A stretch of 64,000 nucleotides of DNA from Albimonas donghaensis (GCF_900106695.1 NZ_FNMZ01000001.1:868001-932000), one strand, 5' to 3'; positions 49,851 to 58,148 are shown, counted from the first letter of the stretch. Numbers and translations: made by a program. Notes: a model not told the origin generated them from the letters alone.

Positions 49851-51020
49851 ATGGCTTTCAATTGGCTGCGTGCGGCTGCGACGGCGCCGGAGAGCCGCAA
49901 GACCTCGGCCGTCGGCGCGGCCATCGCCTATTCGGGACCGGGCCGGGCGGCCTGGTCGCCGCGGGATACCGTCTCGCTGACGCGCAACGGGTTCGGGCGC
50001 AACGTCATCGGCTTCCGCTGCGTTCGGATGGTGGCGGAGGCCGCGGCCTCCTTGCCGGTGATCCTGAGCGAGGACGGGCGGCGCATGGCGACGCATCCGC
50101 TGCTCAAGCTGCTGGGCCGGCCCAATCCGGGCCAGACGCGGGGCGCGTTCCTGGAGACGGTTTACGGGCATCTGCTGCTGTCGGGCGACGCCTATGTGGA
50201 GGCGGCCGGGGTCATGGCCTCGGGCACGCCGGCGGAGCTTTATGCGCTGCGCCCCGATCGCATGAAGGTCGTTCCGGGCGCGGATGGCTGGCCGGAGGCC
50301 TACGAGTATCAGGTGGGCGGCAGGAAAGTGCGCTTCGACATGACGGCAGAGGCGCAGCCGATCCTGCATATCAAGAGCTTCCATCCGCTCGATGACCATT
50401 ACGGGATGTCGCCGCTGGAGGCTGCGGGGTCGTCGGTGGATATCCACAATGCGGCCGGCGGTTGGTCGAAGGCGTTGCTGGACAATGCCGCCCGCCCCTC
50501 CGGCGCCATCGTCTATCGCGGCGCCGAGGGCGGCACGATGAGCGAGGAGCAGTATCAGCGGCTGGTCGACGAGCTGGAGGAAAACCACCAGGGGGCGCGC
50601 AACGCCGGGCGGCCGATGCTGCTGGAGGGCGGGCTCGACTGGAAGCCGATGGGGTTCAGCCCGTCGGACATGGAGTTCCTGGAGACCAAGACCGCCGCGG
50701 CCCGCGACATCGCCATCGCCTTCGGCGTGCCGCCGATGCTGCTGGGTCTGCCGGGCGACGCCACCTATGCCAATTACCAGGAGGCCAACCGCGCCTTCTA
50801 CCGCCAGACGGTGGTGCCGCTGGCGCAGAAGGTGCTGACCGGCATGGCGGGGTGGCTGTCCGCGCAGGTGGGGGAGGTGGTGGACCTCTCCCCCGATCTC
50901 GACGCGGCGCCGGCCCTGGCCGCGGAGCGCGAGGCGCTGTGGCGGCGGGTGGCCGGCGCCGACTTCCTGACCGAGGACGAGAAGCGGGCGATGCTCGGTT
51001 TCGGCCCGGCGGTCCGGTGA
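49851..51020 (+). CDS. GTA g3, portal protein
   Basis: 389 residues, HK97-type portal. Typical segments are NVIGFRCVRMVAEAAASLP, LLGRPNPGQTRGAFLE, HIKSFHPLDDHYGMSPLEAA and FGVPPMLLGLPGDATYANYQEA. It forms the dodecameric DNA channel at one vertex of the head. ATG 49851 follows CAAGGGAGAAAGCCG; earlier in-frame ATGs (49818, 49830) lack a good site. The stop overlaps g3.5 as TGATG. Confidence 0.92.
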   Translation: MAFNWLRAAATAPESRKTSAVGAAIAYSGPGRAAWSPRDTVSLTRNGFGRNVIGFRCVRMVAEAAASLPVILSEDGRRMATHPLLKLLGRPNPGQTRGAFLETVYGHLLLSGDAYVEAAGVMASGTPAELYALRPDRMKVVPGADGWPEAYEYQVGGRKVRFDMTAEAQPILHIKSFHPLDDHYGMSPLEAAGSSVDIHNAAGGWSKALLDNAARPSGAIVYRGAEGGTMSEEQYQRLVDELEENHQGARNAGRPMLLEGGLDWKPMGFSPSDMEFLETKTAAARDIAIAFGVPPMLLGLPGDATYANYQEANRAFYRQTVVPLAQKVLTGMAGWLSAQVGEVVDLSPDLDAAPALAAEREALWRRVAGADFLTEDEKRAMLGFGPAVR

Positions 51021-51274
51021 TGCGCAACAGCCTGCGCACCCAGTCGGGCGGTTCGAAGTTCCTCTACGAGCCCTTCGACAGCGCGCATGCCCGGATCGAG
51101 GCGCTGGAACGCGTGCTCGATGAGCGATGGGCGGCGCTGGAGCGGTCGCTCGACCGGATCGACCATTCGGTCGAGCGCCTGGAGAAGCGGCTCTGGCTGG
51201 CGGTCTTCGCCGTCGCCACGGCGCTGGTGAGCCAGTTCGCGGCGATCCTGCTCGATGGCCGACTAAACCCCTGA
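51020..51274 (+). CDS. GTA g3.5, small coiled-coil protein with C-terminal membrane helix
   Basis: 84 residues. A charged amphipathic part (about 22-58, with ARIEALERVLDERWAALERS) is followed by a hydrophobic helix (LWLAVFAVATALVSQFAAILL). The position between portal and protease is that of g3.5 in RcGTA-type clusters; its role is not known. Start is fused with the portal stop. The shape recalls small phage membrane proteins, but calling it a holin would be unsupported. Confidence 0.75.
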   Translation: MRNSLRTQSGGSKFLYEPFDSAHARIEALERVLDERWAALERSLDRIDHSVERLEKRLWLAVFAVATALVSQFAAILLDGRLNP

Positions 51275-51284
51275 GGATCAGCAC

Positions 51285-51890
51285 ATGACGGAATTTCAGA
51301 CGTCCGGCCCGAGCGCTTACGGGCTGGAGACGAAGTTCGTCGCCTTCGACCAGGTGGCGACGGTGGCCGATGACGGGCGGATCGAGGGCTACGCCTCGCT
51401 TTTCGGGGTCTCGGACCAGTCGGGCGACGTGGTCGAGCCGGGGGCCTTCGCGGCCAGCCTGGCGGCGACCCGGTCCGCGCGGCGGTCGGTCAAGCTTCTG
51501 TGGCAGCACGATCCCGCGCAGCCGATCGGCGTGTGGGACCAGGTGCGCGAGGATGATCGGGGGCTGCTCGTGCGCGGGCGGCTGCTGACCGAAGTGCGGC
51601 GGGGCGCGGAAGCGTTGTCGCTGCTCAGGGCGGGGGCGGTCGATGGGCTTTCCATCGGCTACCGCGCTCTCAAGGCGGGGCGTGCGCCGGGCGGCGGACG
51701 TCTTCTGCAGGCGGTGGAGCTTTGGGAGGTGTCGCTGGTGACCTTTCCCATGCTCCCCGAGGCGCGCGCGTCGGCGGCCAAGTCGGATGACGACGCCATC
51801 GACGCCGGCGGCGAGGACGCCGACGACGCGGCGCTGGCGACGGCCCTGGCCGACGCGATCGCCGAGGCGCGGAGCCGCTTCGGCGGCTGA
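51285..51890 (+). CDS. GTA g4, HK97-family prohead protease
   Basis: 201 residues. U35-type serine protease that matures the capsid protein. Family marks are GYASLFGVSDQSGDVVEPGAF, KLLWQHDPAQPIGVW (catalytic His in WQHD) and AVDGLSIGYRALKA (Ser in GLSIGY). The final ~35 residues are acidic and Ala-rich. It is followed by the capsid gene after 46 bases. Confidence 0.92.
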   Translation: MTEFQTSGPSAYGLETKFVAFDQVATVADDGRIEGYASLFGVSDQSGDVVEPGAFAASLAATRSARRSVKLLWQHDPAQPIGVWDQVREDDRGLLVRGRLLTEVRRGAEALSLLRAGAVDGLSIGYRALKAGRAPGGGRLLQAVELWEVSLVTFPMLPEARASAAKSDDDAIDAGGEDADDAALATALADAIAEARSRFGG

Positions 51891-51936
51891 CTTGTCGAAC
51901 CTTCACAGCTTTCGGATGGACGAAGGAAAGTCTCAC

Positions 51937-53109
51937 ATGACCAATGCCAATCAGGGCCAGGGCCTCGAAACCAAGTCGGCGGTGGCCGGCTTCCTGCGCG
52001 AGTTCGGCGTCTTCCAGGACGAGATGAAGTCCCGCATGAAGGCGCAGGACGATCGCCTGGAAGCCATCGACCGCAAGTCGGCCGGCATGGCGGGCCGCCC
52101 GGCGCTGAGCCGCTCGGCCGATCTCGACCTGCCGCATCGCAAGGCCCTGTCGGCCTATCTGCGGTCCGGCGACGACGACGCGCTGCGCGGCGTGACGGTG
52201 GAGCGCAAGGGCCTGTCGACCTCGGTCAACGCCGAGGGCGGCTATCTGGTGGACCCGCAGACCTCGGACCGCATCCAGTCGGTGCTGACCGGGGCCGGTT
52301 CGGTCCGCGCCATCGCCAATGTGGTGCAGGTGGAAGCCAACGCCTTCGACGTGCTGGTCGACCATGCGGATTTCGGCCATGGCTGGTCGTCCGAGACGGG
52401 GTCGGTGTCCGAGACCTCGACCCCGCAGATCGAGCGCGTGTCGATCTCGCTGCATGAGCTGTCGGCGCTGCCCAAGGCCTCGCAGCGGCTGCTGGACGAC
52501 GCGGCCTTCGACATCGAGGGCTGGCTGGCCGACCGGATCGCGGACAAGTTCGCCCGCGCCGAAAGCGACGCTTTCATCAACGGTGACGGGTCCGATCAGC
52601 CCACCGGCTTCCTCGACTACCCGGTGGCGCATGTGAATTCGGGCGAGACCTGGGGCACGCTGAACTACGTGCCGACGGGCGTGTCGGGCGATTTTTCGTC
52701 CACCGATCCGGCGGATGCCATCGTGGACCTGGTCTACGCGCTGGGCGCCCGCTACCGCGCCAAGGCGACCTTCGTGATGAACTCGAAGACCGCCGGCGCG
52801 GTGCGCAAGATGAAGGACGCAGACGGGCGGTTCCTGTGGTCGGACGGGCTGGCCGCCGGCGAGCCGGCCCGGCTGATGGGCTACCCGGTGCTGATCTGCG
52901 AGGACATGCCCGACATCGCCGCCGGGGCCAAGGCGATCGCCTTCGGCGATTTCGGCGCGGGCTACACCATCGCCGAGCGTCCGGACCTGCGCGTCCTGCG
53001 CGACCCGTTCTCCGCGAAGCCCCATGTCCTGTTCTACGCCACCAAGCGCGTGGGCGGCGACGTGACGGACTTCTCGGCGATCAAGCTGCTGCAGTTCTCG
53101 GCCTCCTGA
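51937..53109 (+). CDS. GTA g5, HK97-family major capsid protein
   Basis: 390 residues. The N-terminal ~110 residues are charged and helical (scaffold-like delta domain: EMKSRMKAQDDRLEAIDRKS) and are expected to be cut off by the g4 protease. The HK97 fold follows (NAEGGYLVDPQTSDRI, LVDHADFGHGW, FINGDGSDQPTGFLDYP, LMGYPVLICEDMPDIAAG, FGDFGAGYTIAERPDLRVLRD in part). GAAGGAAAG sets ATG 51937. A very stable hairpin begins 17 bases after the stop. Confidence 0.94.
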   Translation: MTNANQGQGLETKSAVAGFLREFGVFQDEMKSRMKAQDDRLEAIDRKSAGMAGRPALSRSADLDLPHRKALSAYLRSGDDDALRGVTVERKGLSTSVNAEGGYLVDPQTSDRIQSVLTGAGSVRAIANVVQVEANAFDVLVDHADFGHGWSSETGSVSETSTPQIERVSISLHELSALPKASQRLLDDAAFDIEGWLADRIADKFARAESDAFINGDGSDQPTGFLDYPVAHVNSGETWGTLNYVPTGVSGDFSSTDPADAIVDLVYALGARYRAKATFVMNSKTAGAVRKMKDADGRFLWSDGLAAGEPARLMGYPVLICEDMPDIAAGAKAIAFGDFGAGYTIAERPDLRVLRDPFSAKPHVLFYATKRVGGDVTDFSAIKLLQFSAS

Positions 53110-53125
53110 TCGAGGCCCTGGTGAT

Positions 53126-53153
53126 CCGCGGCGCGGCCTGAGCCGCGCCGCGG
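53126..53153 (+). other. 12-bp perfect hairpin just after the capsid gene
   Basis: CCGCGGCGCGGC / GCCGCGCCGCGG with a CTGA loop, no T-tract. Such a stem could stabilise the 3' end of capsid mRNA or cause partial termination, lowering expression of the head-tail genes compared with capsid. Confidence 0.7.
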
Positions 53154-53268
53154 GGCTCGACCCGGGAGGGTCGGCCGGGGCGCTTCCGCGCGGGATGCTC
53201 GCATCCTGCTTCCCCATGTCGTGACCGGGCCCGTGCGGAGGCGCCCGCTTCTTGTCGAAAATTCCCCT

Positions 53269-53294
53269 GCGGCGCCCTGGGAACGGGGCGCCGC
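53269..53294 (+). other. 9-bp perfect hairpin upstream of the extra GTA gene
   Basis: GCGGCGCCC / GGGCGCCGC with an 8-base loop, ending 24 bases before the next start codon; no T-tract. Together with the hairpin at 53126 it frames a 209-base untranslated gap, the largest in the cluster. Confidence 0.6.
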
Positions 53295-53318
53295 CGGGAT
53301 ATTCGGGAGGGCGTGGCG

Positions 53319-53609
53319 ATGGGCGACTACCTGACCAAGCGTAGCGACGAAACCCGGCCGGTGGCGCTGGCCTGGCAAGGGCTCGCGCCCGGCGAGACGG
53401 TCCGTGAGGACCTCGGCTGGATGATCGTGCCGCAGGAGATGGATGCCGAGGCGCTGGTGCTGGTCTGCGCCAACTGCGCGGGCGAGGCGTCCACCGCGGT
53501 GCTGCGCGGCGGGCGCGCCGGCCATGTCTACCACGTGTCGAACCGGGTGCGCACCAGCGCGGATCGGGTGCTGAGCCAGGGCCTGATGCTGCGCGTTCTG
53601 GCCGCCTGA
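53319..53609 (+). CDS. Extra small GTA-cluster protein, phage adaptor-like
   Basis: 96 residues between capsid and adaptor, a position with no gene in the R. capsulatus cluster as I recall it. The sequence looks like a small all-beta domain: APGETVREDLGWMIVP, then TAVLRGGRAGHVYHVSNRVRT and a closing LMLRVLAA strand. This pattern resembles small phage proteins named fiber-tail adaptor (Gp77-like), in which a 'GG.aG..Y.v.nrv.t' strand pair is typical; that link is inference. ATG 53319 follows GGGAGGGCGTGGCG; an in-frame GTG at 53313 is too close to that site. g6 follows after 12 bases. Confidence 0.6.
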   Translation: MGDYLTKRSDETRPVALAWQGLAPGETVREDLGWMIVPQEMDAEALVLVCANCAGEASTAVLRGGRAGHVYHVSNRVRTSADRVLSQGLMLRVLAA

Positions 53610-53621
53610 GGAGGATTTCCG

Positions 53622-54203
53622 ATGATCACGGAACTTGAACCGGCCGCGGTGGCGCCGGTGGACCTGGACGCCTTCGCCGCGCATCTGCGGGTGGCGACGG
53701 GTTTCGCGGGCGCGCCGGATGAGGCCGCGTTGATCGAGCGCTGCGCCCGCGCGGCGGGGGCGGGGATCGAGGGGCTGGTGGGCAAGCGCCTGATCCGGCG
53801 GCGGTTCAAGTGGACCGTGAGCCGCTGGCGCGACCCGGCGCGGGTGGCGATCCCGCTCGCTCCGGTGGCGCAGGTCAACGCGGTGACGGTGATCGACGCC
53901 GAGGGCGTCTGGCAGTCCGTCGACTCGGATCGCTGGGTGCTGATCCCCGACGGGTTCCGGCCGGTGCTCGCCGGTCGGGGCGGGCGCTTGCTGCCCGGGA
54001 TCCCCGCGGACGGCGTTGCCGAGGTCGAGGTCGTCGCGGGCCATGGCGACGCCCCCGAGGACATTCCCGAGGAACTGCGCCAGGCGGTGATGCTGCTGGG
54101 CGCCCAGTATTACGAGCAGCGCCATGCCGCGGCGGAGGGCCTGGATGAGCTGCCCTTCGGGGTGCGCGACCTGGTCGCCCGTCATCGGGAGCTGCGGCTG
54201 TGA
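53622..54203 (+). CDS. GTA g6, head-tail adaptor
   Basis: 193 residues, phage gp6/phiE125 gp8-like connector. The N-terminal part (DLDAFAAHLRVATGFAGAPDEAALIERCARAAG in part) and the C-terminal helix (IPEELRQAVMLLGAQYYEQRHA) are family-typical. In RcGTA the corresponding protein forms the adaptor ring under the portal. Start at ATG 53622 behind GAGGATTTCCG; the stop overlaps g7 as GTGA. Confidence 0.88.
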   Translation: MITELEPAAVAPVDLDAFAAHLRVATGFAGAPDEAALIERCARAAGAGIEGLVGKRLIRRRFKWTVSRWRDPARVAIPLAPVAQVNAVTVIDAEGVWQSVDSDRWVLIPDGFRPVLAGRGGRLLPGIPADGVAEVEVVAGHGDAPEDIPEELRQAVMLLGAQYYEQRHAAAEGLDELPFGVRDLVARHRELRL

Positions 54204-54553
54204 GCGCCGCGATCCCGATGGCGCCCGTCCTGAATCGCCGGCTGGTGCTTGAAAGTCCCGAGCGCGTTCCGGACGGCGCAGGCGGCGGGGGGCTCGGCTG
54301 GTTGGAGCTGGGCGTGCTCTGGGGCGCGATCACGCCGCGCGCCGGGCGGGAACTGGAGCGCGGCGGGCGGCAGGGCAGCCGCGTTTCGCACCGTATCCTG
54401 GTTCGCGCCGCGCCGGTGGGCGCGTCGACCCGGCCGCGCGCCGACCAGCGGTTTCGCGAGAATGGCCGAACCTTTCGGATACGGGCGGTTACCGAGGCCG
54501 ACGCGCGCGGCCGGTTCCTGACCTGCTGGGCGGACGAGGAGACGACGGCATGA
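54200..54553 (+). CDS. GTA g7, stopper / head closure protein
   Basis: 117 residues, phage head-tail joining family. Visible pattern: LNRRLVLESPERVPDGAGG, WGAITPRAGREL, SHRILVRAAP and RFRENGRTFRIRAVTE, matching small beta-barrel closure proteins. In RcGTA the equivalent is the stopper that seals the filled head. It starts at GTG 54200 coupled to g6 and overlaps g8 by ATGA. Confidence 0.82.
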   Translation: MSAAIPMAPVLNRRLVLESPERVPDGAGGGGLGWLELGVLWGAITPRAGRELERGGRQGSRVSHRILVRAAPVGASTRPRADQRFRENGRTFRIRAVTEADARGRFLTCWADEETTA

Positions 54554-54966
54554 GCTACGAGGCATCGGCCGCGTTGCAGGCCGCGATCTTCGTGACGCTG
54601 AGCGGGTCGTTGGAGCTCGCCGCGCTGACCGGCGACCGCATCTGGGACACGCCCCCGCACGAGGACGGGACGGGCCACGAGGCCGGGATCTACGTGCTGA
54701 TCGGCGAGGAGCGGGTCTCGGACTGGTCGGCGCAGGGGCTGAGAGGGTCGGCGCACGAGGTCGAGATTTCCGTTCTCGCCGAGGACGCGGGCTTCGCGGC
54801 GGCCAAAGAGGCGGCCGGGCTGATCGATGCGTTGATCACGGGCGCCCTGCCGCCGCTGTCGTCGGGACGCGTGGCGAGCGTCGACTTCGTTGGCGCCAGG
54901 GCACGGCGCGAAAAGGATGGCGGGCGCAGGATCGACCTGCGGTTCCGGTTCAGGATCGAACATTAA
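54550..54966 (+). CDS. GTA g8, tail terminator (DUF3168)
   Basis: 138 residues. DUF3168 pattern: SYEASAALQAAIFVTLSG, GDRIWDTPP, YVLIGEERVSDWSAQ and HEVEISVLAEDAGFAAAKE. The RcGTA equivalent caps the tail tube and joins it to the head. Coupled to g7 by a 4-base overlap; g9 follows after 21 bases. Confidence 0.87.
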   Translation: MSYEASAALQAAIFVTLSGSLELAALTGDRIWDTPPHEDGTGHEAGIYVLIGEERVSDWSAQGLRGSAHEVEISVLAEDAGFAAAKEAAGLIDALITGALPPLSSGRVASVDFVGARARREKDGGRRIDLRFRFRIEH

Positions 54967-54987
54967 TCCACTGGAAAGGCGAGTGAA

Positions 54988-55395
54988 ATGGCTGCTCAGA
55001 TGGGTAAGGACCTTCTGTTGAAGGTCGATACGGGATCCGGCTTCGCCACGGTGGCGGGACTGCGGGCGACGCGGATCGCGTTCAATGCCGAGACCGTGGA
55101 TGTGACGCATGTCGGCTCCACCGGACGTTGGCGGGAGCTTCTGGCGGGCGCAGGGCTGCGCAGCGCCTCGATCTCGGGGTCGGGCGTGTTTCTCGACGCC
55201 TCCACCGACGCGACCATGCGCCAGGCGTTCTTCGATGGCTCGGTCCCGATCTTTCAGGTGATCGTTCCGGAATTCGGCACGGTGGAAGGGGCCTTCCAGG
55301 TCACCGCTCTGGAGTATTCCGGCCAGCACGACGGCGAGGCGGTCTACGAGGTCTCTCTGGCCTCGGCCGGCGCGCTGAGCTTCGCGGCGGTCTGA
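54988..55395 (+). CDS. GTA g9, major tail tube protein
   Basis: 135 residues, TP901-1-type major tail family. Seen in AAQMGKDLLLKVDTGSGF, NAETVDVTHVGSTGRWREL, SGSGVFLDASTDATMRQAFFD and VTALEYSGQHDGEAVYEVSL. It polymerises to form the tube. AAAGGCGAGTGAA precedes the ATG. g10 starts 1 base after the stop. Confidence 0.92.
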   Translation: MAAQMGKDLLLKVDTGSGFATVAGLRATRIAFNAETVDVTHVGSTGRWRELLAGAGLRSASISGSGVFLDASTDATMRQAFFDGSVPIFQVIVPEFGTVEGAFQVTALEYSGQHDGEAVYEVSLASAGALSFAAV

Positions 55396-55396
55396 C

Positions 55397-55714
55397 ATGG
55401 CGAATGCGGCGCGGGGCGAGGTGGATCTGGTGGTCGACGGTGTTCCGCGCGTGCTGCGCCTGACGCTGGGCGGGATGGCGGAGCTGGAGACCCGGCTGGG
55501 CGTGGGCGGGCTGGCGGAACTGGTGGAGCGGTTCGAGACCGATGCCTACCGGGCCGACGACCTGATCGCGCTGCTGGCGGCGGGGCTGCGGGGGGGAGGT
55601 TTCGAGGTCTCCGACGCGGAGTTCGCCGGGATGCAGGTTGCGGGCGGAGCGGCGGGGGCGACCCGGGCCGCGGCGCAGTTGCTGATCGCCAGTTTCGCGC
55701 CGCTGGAGCGCTGA
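55397..55714 (+). CDS. GTA g10, tail assembly chaperone-like protein
   Basis: 105 residues of the GTA-gp10 family. Features: GEVDLVVDGVPRVLRLTLGG, AELETRLGVGGLAELVERF and AQLLIASFAPLE. Proteins at this place, between tube and tape measure, act as tail assembly chaperones in phages; here this is inferred from position and family. The next gene begins 3 bases after its stop. Confidence 0.8.
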   Translation: MANAARGEVDLVVDGVPRVLRLTLGGMAELETRLGVGGLAELVERFETDAYRADDLIALLAAGLRGGGFEVSDAEFAGMQVAGGAAGATRAAAQLLIASFAPLER

Positions 55715-55717
55715 GCG

Positions 55718-55945
55718 ATGGCGGATGAGCCGAAAACGCTGATCGACTGGCCGGCCTTGATGCGGCTGGGCCTGGGCGAACTCCGTCTTCCGCCCGACGT
55801 GTTCTGGGCGATGACCCCGCGCGAGCTGCGCGCCGCGGTCGGGCCGGAGCGCGAGGCCCGGGCCGCGCGGCCGATGGGGCGGCGCGACCTGGCGGCGCTG
55901 GCCGCCCGTTATCCCGACGCCCCAAAACCGGAGAGCGAGGCATGA
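55718..55945 (+). CDS. GTA g10.1, small tail assembly chaperone-like protein
   Basis: 75 residues, phage tail assembly chaperone family of GTA clusters (conserved ALMRLGLGELRLPPDVFWAMTPRE seen in part). It may act with g10 in tape-measure folding, as the paired G/GT proteins do in lambda, but here the two are separate genes with no frameshift needed. It overlaps the tape-measure start (ATGA). Confidence 0.8.
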   Translation: MADEPKTLIDWPALMRLGLGELRLPPDVFWAMTPRELRAAVGPEREARAARPMGRRDLAALAARYPDAPKPESEA

Positions 55946-56613
55946 GCATCTATTCCGACACCGATATCGGCACGGCCCTGCGCGAGGTTTCCAGCGCCGG
56001 GGACGGGACCGAGAAGACGGCCGCCGGCGTCTCTGACGAGCTGCGCCGCATGCGCACGGAGATGCGCGACACCACCCGCGAGGCCAAGGGGCTGGCGGGT
56101 GCGATCTCGGGCTCGCTGCGCGGCGCCTTCGACCGGCTGGTGACAGGGGGCGGGGGCGCCTCGGACGTGCTGCAGCGGCTGGGCACGGACCTTGCTGGAC
56201 GCACCTTCGATGCGGCGCTGGCGCCGGTGCACGGAGCGGTGACGCAGGGGCTGACAGGCGCGATCGGGACGGGGATCTCGGGGCTGTTCTCCGGGTTTTC
56301 GGCTTTCGCCAGGGGCGGATCGTTCTCGGGCGGTCGGCCGCGGGCCTTCGCAGGGGGCGGGGTGGTCGAGGGGCCGACCCTGTTCCCGATGCGGGGCGGG
56401 ACGGGCCTGATGGGCGAGGCCGGGCCGGAGGCGATCCTGCCCTTGCAGCGCGGCGCGGACGGGCGTCTGGGCGTGGCGGCGGGCGGGGGCGGCAAGGCGG
56501 TCAACATCACGGTCAATATCAACACGCCGGATGTCGCCGGCTTCCAGAAATCGCAGAGCCAGGTGGCGGCGCAGCTCGCAAGGGCGGTCCGTATGGGCCA
56601 GCGCAACGGGTGA
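55942..56613 (+). CDS. GTA g11, short tape measure protein
   Basis: 223 residues, very short for a tape measure, which fits the short (about 50 nm) tail of RcGTA. The N-terminal third is helical (DELRRMRTEMRDTTREAKG), a Gly/Ala-rich hydrophobic middle follows (GAIGTGISGLFSGFSAFARGG), then the conserved GGVVEGPTLFPMRGGTGLMGEAGPEAILPL (quoted in part as GLMGEAGPEAILPL). Glycines suggest membrane-passing or flexible segments. Coupled to g10.1. Confidence 0.87.
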   Translation: MSIYSDTDIGTALREVSSAGDGTEKTAAGVSDELRRMRTEMRDTTREAKGLAGAISGSLRGAFDRLVTGGGGASDVLQRLGTDLAGRTFDAALAPVHGAVTQGLTGAIGTGISGLFSGFSAFARGGSFSGGRPRAFAGGGVVEGPTLFPMRGGTGLMGEAGPEAILPLQRGADGRLGVAAGGGGKAVNITVNINTPDVAGFQKSQSQVAAQLARAVRMGQRNG

Positions 56614-56622
56614 GGACGGATC

Positions 56623-57255
56623 ATGGCATTTCATGACGTGCGCTTTCCGGACCGTCTTTCGGTCGGGTCCTCGGGCGGACCGCAGCGGCGGACCGAGATC
56701 GTCTCGCTCGCCAACGGGTTCGAGCAGCGCAACACCAACTGGGCGGAGTCGCGCCGGCGCTATGACGCGGGCGTGGGGCTGAGCTCGCTGGACGACCTTG
56801 CGGAGGTCGTCGCCTTTTTCGAGGCGCGTCGGGGGCAGTTGCACGCCTTCCGCTGGAAGGACCCGATGGATCACAAGTCCTGCCTGCCGGGCGAAGACAT
56901 CGCGCCGACCGATCAGCCCATCGGAACCGGAGACGGGAGCGAGACCGCGTTTCAGCTGGTGAAGGTCTATCCGGCGGTGGTGAACGCCTGGACGCGGGTG
57001 GTGTCCAAGCCGGTCGCGAACTCGGTTCGGGTGGCGGTGGACGGCGAGGAGAAGGTCTATGCGGCCGACTTCATCGTCAACCATGCCTCGGGCCTTGTGA
57101 CCTTCACCGCGGCTCCCGGCGCGGGCGCGACGATCACCGCCGGCTATGAGTTCGACGTGCCGGTGCGCTTCGACACCGACCGGATCGTGGCGACGTTGTC
57201 GGCGCTGGAGGCCGGCGACATCCCCTCGATCCCCGTGGTGGAGGTGAGGGTCTGA
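56623..57255 (+). CDS. GTA g12, distal tail protein (DUF2460)
   Basis: 210 residues. DUF2460 marks: FHDVRFPDRLSVGSSGGPQR, NGFEQRNTNWAESRRRYD, FFEARRGQLHAFRWKDP and the ending SIPVVEVRV. The RcGTA equivalent forms the ring that joins tube to baseplate. The stop overlaps the g13 start (TGATG). Confidence 0.9.
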   Translation: MAFHDVRFPDRLSVGSSGGPQRRTEIVSLANGFEQRNTNWAESRRRYDAGVGLSSLDDLAEVVAFFEARRGQLHAFRWKDPMDHKSCLPGEDIAPTDQPIGTGDGSETAFQLVKVYPAVVNAWTRVVSKPVANSVRVAVDGEEKVYAADFIVNHASGLVTFTAAPGAGATITAGYEFDVPVRFDTDRIVATLSALEAGDIPSIPVVEVRV

Positions 57256-58148
57256 TGCGGGAATTCGATCTGGATCTGGCCACGGAGCTCGCCTCCGAGG
57301 TCAGGACGCTCTGCCGTTGCTGGACCGTGGCGCGCAAGGATGGGGTGGTGCTTGGCTTCACCGACCATGATCTGCCGCTGAGCTTCGACGAAGTGGCGTT
57401 CGAACCCGAGACCGGGTTCGCGCGCACCGAGATGGAGCAGACGCTGGGGCTGGGCGTGGACAACGTGGAGGCGTCGGGCGCGTTGCGCTCGGAGGCGATC
57501 ACGGAAACCGACATCGCGCGCGGGCTCTATGACGGCGCGGTGATCACGCAATGGGTGGTGGATTATCGTGACGTGGAGCGGCGGGCGAAGCTGAGCGTCG
57601 GCCGGGCGGGGGAGATCCGCCGCGGGGTCGGCGCGTTTGAGATGGAGGTGCTGGGCCAGGCGGAGCTTCTGAACCGTCCCTCGGGGCGGATCTACCAGCG
57701 GCTGTGCGATGCCGATCTGGGCGATGAGCGCTGCGGCGTGGACCTGAGCGGGGCGATGAACAAGACCGGGACCGTAGAGGCGGTGCAGGATGCGCGGCGT
57801 TTCGTGGTCGGCGGCAACGCTGCGGGGGAGGAGGCCGGGTTCTTTTCAGCCGGCCGGCTGGAATGGACCTCGGGCGCCAATGCAGGGGCCACGGCGACGG
57901 TGCGCTCCTTCTATGCGCAGAGCGGGCAGCGGGTGATCGATCTGTGGAACACGCCCGAGGCGGCGATCGAGCTGGGCGACGGGTTCCGCGTCTATGCCGG
58001 TTGCGACAAGACCGCGACCACCTGCAGGGCGAAGTTCGCCAATTTCGCCAACTTCCGCGGCTTCCCGATGATCCCCGGCGAGGATTGGCTGACGGCCTAT
58101 CCGCGCTCGGACGAGGATCACAACGGGGGCTCGCTGTTCGATGGCTGA
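57255..58148 (+). CDS. GTA g13, baseplate hub protein (DUF2163)
   Basis: 297 residues. N-terminal DUF2163 region: LCRCWTVARKDGVVLGFTDH and LPLSFDEVAFEPE. The C-terminal part has four spaced cysteines, C-x8-C in CDADLGDERC and C-x6-C in CDKTATTC followed by RAKFANFANFRGFP. The same spacings bind a [4Fe-4S] cluster in the phage lambda tail-tip protein L, so an iron-sulfur cluster is likely here. It overlaps g14 by 8 bases. Confidence 0.9.
   Translation: MREFDLDLATELASEVRTLCRCWTVARKDGVVLGFTDHDLPLSFDEVAFEPETGFARTEMEQTLGLGVDNVEASGALRSEAITETDIARGLYDGAVITQWVVDYRDVERRAKLSVGRAGEIRRGVGAFEMEVLGQAELLNRPSGRIYQRLCDADLGDERCGVDLSGAMNKTGTVEAVQDARRFVVGGNAAGEEAGFFSAGRLEWTSGANAGATATVRSFYAQSGQRVIDLWNTPEAAIELGDGFRVYAGCDKTATTCRAKFANFANFRGFPMIPGEDWLTAYPRSDEDHNGGSLFDG

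Noticed and set aside
51020-51274. g3.5 as a holin
   Set aside because: Only one membrane helix and no neighbouring endolysin; position matches g3.5 of other GTAs whose role is unknown.
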